Shown: in pieces, positions 1 to 5,735 of the stretch
How positions within the stretch are numbered: the first letter of the stretch is position 1
Layout of the letters: each line of letters begins with the position of its first letter
Source of the DNA: Acidobacteriota bacterium
Lineage (GTDB): Bacteria; Acidobacteriota; Holophagae; Holophagales; Holophagaceae
DNA length: 5,735 nt
NCBI GenBank assembly: GCA_021778785.1
Contig: JAJYBX010000145.1
Span: 1-5,735, forward strand
Direction of reading: 5' to 3'
Program-made: the position numbers and the translations under genes
Notes under the pieces: model-generated
What the model was told of the DNA's origin: nothing
The model's input: only the letters and a program-made list of their open reading frames with translations
Databases searched by the model: none

Positions 1-70
1 CGCTTGGCTTCGCGGAGAGGGGCCCCCGGTTGCCGATGGGCGTGGGGACGAGGATCAAGTGGCCAGTCAT
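1..70 (-). CDS. rsmI: 16S rRNA 2'-O-ribose methyltransferase RsmI, N-terminal fragment (cut by window edge)
   Basis: Only the first 23 codons are in the window. They begin at an ATG (68-70) and read MTGHLILVPTPIGN followed by RGPLSAKPS. The LVPTPIGN block at residues 7-14 is the N-terminal signature of the RsmI/YraL branch of the tetrapyrrole-methylase fold. Known members use S-adenosylmethionine to methylate the 2'-hydroxyl of C1402 in 16S rRNA, in the cytoplasm. The start is supported by a strong purine-rich ribosome-binding site just upstream (GGAGGG, 74-79). The gene starts 22 nt after the stop of the DUF218 gene on the same strand, so the two are probably cotranscribed. The residues after GN (RGPLSAKPS) are less typical than the usual GD-[IL]-[TS]-xRA pattern. 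With so little sequence, another member of the same methylase superfamily cannot be excluded. Confidence 0.8.
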   Translation of the reverse strand, partial: MTGHLILVPTPIGNRGPLSAKPS

Positions 71-73
71 GAT

Positions 74-79
74 CCCTCC
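74..79 (-). promoter_or_regulatory. Ribosome-binding site of the rsmI fragment
   Basis: On the minus strand GGAGGG lies 3 nt before the ATG at 70 (its GGAG core is 5 nt away). It is a strong Shine-Dalgarno match and decides the start of an edge-truncated gene that is too short to be obvious as an ORF. Confidence 0.7.
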
Positions 80-92
80 AGTCTGGCAGCCC

Positions 93-794
93 TCAGGTCA
101 CCCGCTCCAGCTGACGCCGGGAGCCGATGAGGCGGCTGTAGGCGAGGCCCGTGTGGTACCAGTGCAGGAGGAAGGCCTCCAGGGCCGCGCGCCGGTACCA
201 GGCCAGGGACCCCCGGAACGGCGGGCAGTCCGGCGCGGGGCTGCGGCGGACCCGCAGGCCGAGTCCCGCCGCCAGGGCCCCGGCCCGGGCCAGGTGCAGG
301 CCGTCGGAGACCAGGAGGAGGTCGCCCCAGCCCTCGGTCAGGAGGGTGTCCCGCACGTGGAAGAGGTTCTCGAGGGTGTGCTGGCTCTGGTCCTCGACGA
401 GCAGCGCCCCGGCGGGGACGCCCTCGGCCAGCAGCCAGTCCCGGCCGGCCGCGGCCTCGCTGCGGGAGGCCCTCCCCGTGACGCCGCCGGCCACGAGGAT
501 CCGCGGGGCCAGCCCCCGCCGCCAGAGGGCCGCGGCATGGGCCAGGCGGGCCTGGAACACGGCCGTGGGCCGGTCGTCCTGGAGCCGCCGGCCCAGCACG
601 AGGATCAGGTCCGCGGGGGCCAGGGGCTCGCCCTCCGCCTCCCGCAGCACCCGCCGCAGGCGCCAGCCCACGGGCAGGCCCAGCAGCAGAAGGGTGCCCG
701 CAGAAGCCAGCAGGAAGGAGGCCAGCCCCCCCGGCCCGAGCTTCTGCCAGAAGGTCGAGCGGGGGGGCGCGGTGTAGGGGCGGACTCCGGTCAC
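93..794 (-). CDS. DUF218 (YdcF/ElyC/SanA-like) membrane-anchored protein
   Basis: The product is 233 aa. Residues about 23-43 (LASFLLASAGTLLLLGLPVGW) form one hydrophobic segment, probably a membrane anchor. The DUF218 domain follows: DLILVLGRR at 62-70, a QARLAHAAALWRRG helix at 81-94, ILVAGG at 99-104, a conserved SEA at 112-114, an acidic/Thr-Glu-Asn block (EDQSQHTLENL) at 134-144, and LLLVSDGLHLARA at 159-171. Characterised relatives (ElyC, SanA) affect envelope integrity and peptidoglycan/lipid-carrier metabolism in E. coli, but the biochemistry of most members is unknown and I infer no reaction here. The start is a GTG with no convincing Shine-Dalgarno. An in-frame stop at 819-821 rules out a longer form and no other early in-frame ATG exists. 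Two 7-nt homopolymers lie early in the gene (726-732 and 763-769). It sits between bipA and rsmI on the same strand and is probably cotranscribed with rsmI. Confidence 0.85.
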   Translation of the reverse strand: MTGVRPYTAPPRSTFWQKLGPGGLASFLLASAGTLLLLGLPVGWRLRRVLREAEGEPLAPADLILVLGRRLQDDRPTAVFQARLAHAAALWRRGLAPRILVAGGVTGRASRSEAAAGRDWLLAEGVPAGALLVEDQSQHTLENLFHVRDTLLTEGWGDLLLVSDGLHLARAGALAAGLGLRVRRSPAPDCPPFRGSLAWYRRAALEAFLLHWYHTGLAYSRLIGSRRQLERVT

Positions 795-819
795 CCGGGC
801 ATCATGCCATCGGCGGGGC

Positions 820-846
820 TAGACTTCCGCCCGCTTCTCGGTCTTC
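820..846 (-). repeat. Second, degenerate copy of the 3' end of bipA
   Basis: On the minus strand this stretch reads KTEKRAEV followed by a TAG stop at 819-821. That is the same octapeptide that ends BipA (stop 917-919), 98 nt upstream on the coding strand. Between 822-846 and 920-944, 22 of 25 bases match, and all three mismatches are at third codon positions that keep the amino acid (GAA/GAG, GAG/GAA, ACC/ACG). Similarity continues weakly upstream: DAERKTEKRAEV here against DTNERKKTEKRAEV in bipA. The copy is out of frame with bipA (98 is not a multiple of 3), so it is not part of the BipA product. It is most simply a remnant of a short duplication or of an excised element. Confidence 0.7.
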
Positions 847-848
847 CT

Positions 849-871
849 CTCCGCATCCGGTGGATGCGGAG
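849..871. other. Perfect 10-bp hairpin between bipA and the DUF218 gene
   Basis: CTCCGCATCC (849-858), a 3-nt loop (859-861), then GGATGCGGAG (862-871) form a fully paired GC-rich stem. It lies 46 nt beyond the bipA stop and 55 nt before the DUF218 start codon, so it could terminate or attenuate transcription between the two genes or stabilise the bipA mRNA 3' end. No U-tract follows on either strand, so a classical intrinsic terminator is not supported. The arm 849-857 abuts the duplicated bipA tail. Confidence 0.6.
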
Positions 872-916
872 ACGCCGGCTCCAGACGGAGGGACCGCCAC
901 ACCCTGGGGACCCGAC

Positions 917-2743
<1,827 letters not shown>

Positions 2744-2747
2744 CTCG

Positions 2748-2752
2748 CTCCC
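2748..2752 (-). promoter_or_regulatory. Ribosome-binding site of typA
   Basis: GGGAG on the minus strand ends 4 nt before the ATG at 2743. It supports this start, which also aligns with the normal BipA N-terminus. Confidence 0.6.
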
Positions 2753-2787
2753 GGAGTGGCCCAGGCACGGGCCGGGCAGAACCCTCG

Positions 2788-2816
2788 ATTTTACACGAAT
2801 CCGGCGTCGTTTCCGA
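2788..2816 (-). promoter_or_regulatory. Candidate sigma-70-type promoter of typA
   Basis: On the minus strand TAAAAT (2788-2793) is a 5/6 match to the -10 consensus, in one of the few A/T-rich spots of the window. A weak -35 (TCGGAA, 2811-2816) lies 17 nt upstream. The -10 is 44 nt from the start codon. The -10 is convincing for such GC-rich DNA; the -35 is poor. Confidence 0.5.
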
Positions 2817-2818
2817 GC

Positions 2819-2852
2819 TCAATTCGCCCTCCCATCCTCAGTTCAATGCGCC
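2819..2852. repeat. Pair of near-identical 10-nt direct repeats in the divergent promoter region
   Basis: TCAATTCGCC (2819-2828) and TCAATGCGCC (2843-2852) match at 9 of 10 positions and start 24 nt apart. They lie between the candidate typA and pilT promoters. They could be paired binding sites for a regulator, but with only two copies chance is a real possibility. Confidence 0.3.
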
Positions 2853-2872
2853 ACCTGGCCCCCCTCAGGGAG

Positions 2873-2878
2873 TAAGAT
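2873..2878 (+). promoter_or_regulatory. Candidate -10 element of pilT
   Basis: TAAGAT resembles the -10 consensus (TATAAT) and lies 26 nt before the pilT ATG. No recognisable -35 is present at 16-19 nt upstream, so this would be a weak or activator-dependent promoter if real. Confidence 0.35.
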
Positions 2879-2893
2879 GGTCGGACCCTCCCC

Positions 2894-2898
2894 GGGAG
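2894..2898 (+). promoter_or_regulatory. Ribosome-binding site of pilT
   Basis: GGGAG lies 6 nt before the ATG at 2905, an ideal spacing. It confirms the start given by the family-typical N-terminus MHINELL. Confidence 0.7.
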
Positions 2899-2904
2899 AA
2901 CCCC

Positions 2905-4143
2905 ATGCACATCAACGAACTGCTCACCGTGGTCTGCGAGCAGGGCGCCAGCGACCTCCACCTGAAGGTCGGCAACCACCCCATCGCCCGCATCCGGGGC
3001 AAGCTCACCCCCCTGACCCAGTTCAAGCGGCTGGTGCAGGAGGACACCATCGCCATGGCCTACGCCATCATGGCCAGCGACAAGCAGAAGGCGAAGTTCA
3101 AGGAGAACCTGGACCTCGACCTCGCCTATTCCGTGCCCAGCCTGGGGCGGTTCCGCTGCAACGTCTTCAACCAGCGGGGCACCGTGGGTCTGGTGCTGCG
3201 CGTGATCCCCCGGAAGATCTACACCATCGACGACCTGATGCTCCCCAAGGTCCTGAAGACCATCTGCCAGGAGCAGCGCGGCCTCGTGCTGGTGACGGGC
3301 ACCACCGGATCGGGCAAGTCCACCACCCTGGCGGCCATGATCGATCTCATCAACGCCACCCGGACGGAGCACATCCTCACCATCGAGGATCCCATCGAGT
3401 ACCTCCACCGGGACAACCTGAGCATCGTGAACCAGCGCGAGGTCGAGGCGGATTGCCGCACCTTCGCCACGGCCTTGCGGGCCGCCCTCCGCCAGGATCC
3501 CGATGTCATCCTCGTGGGCGAGATGCGCGACCTGGAGACCATCGAGACGGCCCTGCACGCCGCCGAGACGGGCCACCTGGTCTTCAGCACCCTGCACACC
3601 CTGGATGCCACGGAGACCATCAACCGCGTCATCTCTGTGTTCCCGCCCCACCACCAGAAGCAGATCCGCCTGCAGCTGGGCGCCGTGCTCAAGGGCGTCA
3701 TCTCCCAGCGCCTCGTGCCCCGGGCCGACGGCCAGGGCCGCGTGCCCGCCGTGGAGGTCATGGTGGCCACCGAAACCGTCCGCGGCTGCATCGAGGACAA
3801 GGACAAGACCAAGCTCCTGAAGGATGTCATCGCCGCGGGCACCAGCCAGTACGGCATGCAGACCTTCGACCAGAGCCTCTACTTCCTGCTGCGCCAGGGC
3901 CTCATCACCGAGGAGGAGGCCCTCCTCCGGGCCACCAACGTCGGCGAGTTCAAGCTCAAGCTGGAGGGCATCGCCTCCACCTCGGACATGGCCCGGTCGA
4001 ACATGGAGCGGGGCATGTCCATCTCCCAGGGCGGCGGCCGCGAGAACGTGACTCCCGCCGCCCCCCCGCCGGTGGTGCCGGTCCCGGGCGCCCCCATGGC
4101 CATGCCGCCGGGCGGGGATGTGAAAATCACCCTGGCACGCTAG
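2905..4143 (+). CDS. pilT: Type IV pilus retraction ATPase, PilT family
   Basis: The product is 412 aa, longer than the roughly 345-370 aa typical of PilT. An N-terminal PAS-like domain with ASDLHLKVG (15-23) leads into the RecA-like ATPase core. The core has Walker A GTTGSGKST (132-140), an Asp box ILTIEDPIEYLH (157-168), Walker B VILVGEMRD with catalytic Glu206 (201-209), and a His box GHLVFSTLHT (223-232). The C-terminal motif SQYGMQTFDQSLYFL (314-328) is PilT-like rather than PilB-like, and no long PilB N-terminal domain is present. PilT hexamers at the inner-membrane pilus base hydrolyse ATP to depolymerise the pilus for twitching motility. The family's AIRNLIRE motif is represented by a divergent TVRGCIED (291-298), so a PilT paralog or PilU-like accessory role is possible. 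Residues about 384-404 are a Pro/Ala/Gly-rich, probably disordered tail. No other pilus gene is adjacent; an HU-like gene follows by 48 nt. Confidence 0.93.
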   Translation: MHINELLTVVCEQGASDLHLKVGNHPIARIRGKLTPLTQFKRLVQEDTIAMAYAIMASDKQKAKFKENLDLDLAYSVPSLGRFRCNVFNQRGTVGLVLRVIPRKIYTIDDLMLPKVLKTICQEQRGLVLVTGTTGSGKSTTLAAMIDLINATRTEHILTIEDPIEYLHRDNLSIVNQREVEADCRTFATALRAALRQDPDVILVGEMRDLETIETALHAAETGHLVFSTLHTLDATETINRVISVFPPHHQKQIRLQLGAVLKGVISQRLVPRADGQGRVPAVEVMVATETVRGCIEDKDKTKLLKDVIAAGTSQYGMQTFDQSLYFLLRQGLITEEEALLRATNVGEFKLKLEGIASTSDMARSNMERGMSISQGGGRENVTPAAPPPVVPVPGAPMAMPPGGDVKITLAR

Positions 4144-4161
4144 GCGCCGTTCCCCTATTCT
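4132..4161 (+). promoter_or_regulatory. Candidate sigma-70-type promoter of the HU-like gene
   Basis: A -35-like CTGGCA (4132-4137, 4/6) and a -10-like TATTCT (4156-4161, 4/6) are 18 nt apart, overlapping the end of pilT. The -10 lies 30 nt before the HU start. This would let an abundant nucleoid protein be expressed independently of pilT. Confidence 0.4.
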
Positions 4162-4181
4162 GGCTCTCCCATCCCAGGACC

Positions 4182-4185
4182 GAGG
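4182..4185 (+). promoter_or_regulatory. Ribosome-binding site of the HU-like gene
   Basis: GAGG lies 6 nt before the ATG at 4192. It is short but well spaced and supports that start. Confidence 0.5.
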
Positions 4186-4191
4186 TCGCCG

Positions 4192-4467
4192 ATGATCAAG
4201 ATCGACATCGCCAATGCGTTGATGAAGGTGCACCCGTGCTCCCGCTCCACCGCCCTCCAGGTGGTGGACCTGCTCACCGAGCGGTTGAAGGACGCCCTCC
4301 TCAATGGCCACCGCATCGAGATCCGCGGCTTCGGCGTCTTCGAGCCCCGCCCCCGCAAGCGGGGCATGGGCCGCAACATCAAGACCGGCGCCAGCGTCCA
4401 GATCCCCAAGGGCAAGAGCATCCGCTTCAAGCCCGGCAAGGACCTGCGCGAGATCGAGGTCAAGTAG
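4192..4467 (+). CDS. HU/IHF-family nucleoid DNA-binding protein
   Basis: The 91-aa product has the full length and layout of the HU/IHF family. A helical dimerisation part (about 1-40) is followed by RIEIRGFGVFE (41-51), the beta-arm segment RPRKRGMGRNIKTG (53-66), and the closing IPKGKSIRFKPGKDL (71-85). RIEIRGFG and FKPGKDL resemble IHF subunits more than HU. Such proteins act as dimers that bend DNA in the nucleoid, affecting transcription, replication and recombination. At residue 63, where nearly all family members have the proline that intercalates between base pairs at the arm tip (GRNPKTG), this protein has isoleucine. Whether it works as a homodimer, or pairs with another subunit, cannot be told. 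It follows pilT by 48 nt, with its own candidate promoter, and ends 7 nt before a strong hairpin. Confidence 0.95.
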   Translation: MIKIDIANALMKVHPCSRSTALQVVDLLTERLKDALLNGHRIEIRGFGVFEPRPRKRGMGRNIKTGASVQIPKGKSIRFKPGKDLREIEVK

Positions 4468-4473
4468 CCTGGG

Positions 4474-4497
4474 CTTTCAACGCGATTGCGTTGAAAG
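4474..4497. terminator. Perfect 10-bp hairpin between convergent genes, probable bidirectional terminator
   Basis: CTTTCAACGC (4474-4483), loop GATT (4484-4487) and GCGTTGAAAG (4488-4497) pair fully. It starts 7 nt after the HU stop and lies 20 nt beyond the stop of the convergent decarboxylase gene, the usual place for a shared terminator. Neither side has a U-tract, so termination would need another mode, or the hairpin may serve as an mRNA 3'-end stabiliser. Confidence 0.55.
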
Positions 4498-4516
4498 ATA
4501 GGGTAAGACTGGGCGA

Positions 4517-5735
4517 TCAGGCCAGCCTGGCCGCGACGTTCTCAAGGCGGTCCAGGGCCTCGTCCACCTGCTCCCGATGGGTGCGGGCCGCGAGGATGGC
4601 CAGGCGCAGGTGGAAGGCGCCCCGCAGCCGGGTGCCGCTGAGGAAGACGCGCCCCTCGGCGGTGAGGCGGTCCAGCACGGCCTGGTTGAAGGCGTCGGCG
4701 TCGCCTGTCCCGGGCAGGAACCGGAAGGCCAGGACGCTGAGCTGGGGCGCGGGTCCAGAATCCACGCCCGGCAGCGCCTGCAGGCGGTCGTGGGCGTAGC
4801 GCGCCAGGAGCAGCTTCTCCTCCAGGGCCGCCCGGAAGGCCGCGACGCCGTGGAGCTGGAGGGGCAGCCAGAGGCGGAGGGCGCGGGCGTGCTTGCTGAA
4901 CTCCAGGGTTGTCTCGGAGGGACTCAGCTCCTCCAGATCCTCCGGCGGGGATGGCAGGTAGTCGGCGCGGAAGGCATGGGCCTTCCGCAGGGGGTCGAGG
5001 TGGCGCACCAGCACGGCGCCGAGACCCAGGGGGGTGAACAGCCCCTTGTGCGGATCCAGCACCAGGCTGTCGCTGCGCTCCAGGCCGCGGAGGGCGGCCT
5101 TCCCGGGTTCCGTCAGGGCGAAGGAGGCCCCGTAGGCGCCGTCCGTGTGCATCCACAGCCCGTACCGCTCCGCCAGGTCGGCGCAGGCCTCCAGGGGATC
5201 CACGGCCCCCGTGTGGGTGGTCCCGGCCGTGGGCACCAGCAGCCAGGGGCGCAGGCCCGCCCGGAGATCCGCCCGGATGGCTTCCTCCAGGGCCTCAGGC
5301 CGGAGGCGGAAGTCCCCGTCCGTGGGGATGCTCCGCACGGGGGCTTCCGCCAGGCCCGCCACGCGCAGCGCCTTCTCGAGGCAGTGGTGGGCCTGGTCCG
5401 ACAGGTACACGCAGGCCTTCGGGTAATCCGCGGCCTTGAGACCGGCCGCCTCCCGGGCGGCGCAGATGCCCACCAGGTGGGCCATGCTGCCCCCGGCCGC
5501 CAGGTTGCCGGAGCTGCCTTCGGGCAGGCCCATCTCCCGGACCAGCCACGCGATCACCTGGTTCTCCATCCGCACGGCGCCGGGCCCGGCGAAGAAGTAG
5601 CCCGCGTAGCGGTTGGTGAGCGCCGCCAGCAGGTCGCCCAGGGCCCCGGCGAAGAGTGAGGACGGGGGTATGAAGGCCAGGTGCCGGCCCGACGCCCCGT
5701 TGGCCCCCACGCCGTCCACCTGCTCCGAGAGCGTC
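4517..5735 (-). CDS. PLP-dependent group II decarboxylase (aromatic-L-amino-acid/glutamate decarboxylase family), N-terminus missing
   Basis: The reading frame is open to the right edge (TLSEQ precedes the GTG at 5717-5719), so the gene begins outside the window. By comparison with the usual 460-500 aa, some 60-90 residues are probably missing. Counting that GTG as residue 1, visible family motifs are: FFAGPGAVRMENQVIAWL (42-59); GNLAAGGSMAHL (71-82), corresponding to the family's TSGGSxAN; SDQAHHCLEKA (107-117), whose His111 should stack on the PLP ring; TAGTTHTGAVDPL (164-176); HTDGAYGASF (191-200), with Asp193 expected to contact the pyridine nitrogen; and LDPHKGLFTPLG (221-232), with Lys225 as the PLP Schiff-base lysine. 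The C-terminus (LRGAFHLRLAILAARTHREQVDEAL) is also typical. The enzyme presumably decarboxylates an amino acid in the cytoplasm. Substrate (Tyr, Trp, DOPA, Glu, Asp or other) cannot be assigned from sequence. HTDGAYG replaces the commoner HVDAAYG. The gene converges on the HU-like gene. Confidence 0.9.
   Translation of the reverse strand, partial: TLSEQVDGVGANGASGRHLAFIPPSSLFAGALGDLLAALTNRYAGYFFAGPGAVRMENQVIAWLVREMGLPEGSSGNLAAGGSMAHLVGICAAREAAGLKAADYPKACVYLSDQAHHCLEKALRVAGLAEAPVRSIPTDGDFRLRPEALEEAIRADLRAGLRPWLLVPTAGTTHTGAVDPLEACADLAERYGLWMHTDGAYGASFALTEPGKAALRGLERSDSLVLDPHKGLFTPLGLGAVLVRHLDPLRKAHAFRADYLPSPPEDLEELSPSETTLEFSKHARALRLWLPLQLHGVAAFRAALEEKLLLARYAHDRLQALPGVDSGPAPQLSVLAFRFLPGTGDADAFNQAVLDRLTAEGRVFLSGTRLRGAFHLRLAILAARTHREQVDEALDRLENVAARLA

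Noticed and set aside
791..805. Mini-ORF ATG-ATG-CCC-GGG-TGA on the minus strand whose stop overlaps the GTG start of the DUF218 gene
   Set aside because: The overlap suggests translational coupling, but four codons with no ribosome-binding site of their own are too easily a coincidence.
4520..4532. GGCCAGCCTGGCC near-palindrome at the 3' end of the decarboxylase gene
   Set aside because: It lies inside coding sequence (the final Ala-Arg-Leu-Ala codons) and such GC-rich short palindromes are expected in this base composition.

Overview
This is a high-GC bacterial chromosomal window with strongly G/C-biased third codon positions. It carries five genes plus the first 23 codons of a sixth. A canonical BipA/TypA, a PilT-type retraction ATPase and an HU/IHF-family protein together point to a Gram-negative, type IV pilus-bearing bacterium. 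The protein style (PilT with an SQYGMQTFDQS C-terminal motif, IHF-like HU with a GRNIKTG arm) looks to me like Acidobacteriota, perhaps Holophagae (Geothrix/Holophaga relatives). That placement is an impression from the proteins, not a demonstrated fact.

Layout. The minus-strand group on the left reads right to left: bipA/typA (917-2743), a DUF218/YdcF-ElyC-like membrane-anchored protein (93-794), then the start of rsmI, a 16S rRNA methyltransferase cut off by the left edge (1-70). The last two are 22 nt apart and probably cotranscribed. bipA is separated from the DUF218 gene by 122 nt. That gap holds a perfect 10-bp hairpin and a second, degenerate copy of the last codons of bipA. A 161-nt divergent intergenic region (2744-2904) carries candidate promoters for bipA (leftward) and pilT (rightward). 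On the plus strand come pilT (2905-4143) and, 48 nt later, an HU/IHF-like gene (4192-4467). A second perfect 10-bp hairpin (4474-4497) lies between the HU gene and a convergent minus-strand PLP-dependent group II decarboxylase (4517 to beyond the right edge, N-terminus missing). No gene-free stretch exceeds 300 bases.

Function. Most of the content is housekeeping: ribosome assembly and rRNA modification (BipA, RsmI), envelope-associated DUF218, pilus retraction and nucleoid architecture. The decarboxylase is the only metabolic enzyme and its substrate cannot be read from sequence. I see no mobile element, CRISPR array, tRNA, rRNA or defence system. The points most worth a second look are the bipA-tail duplication with synonymous-only differences in its core, the two U-tract-less 10-bp hairpins, the missing intercalating proline in the HU-like protein, and the altered AIRNLIRE motif in PilT.
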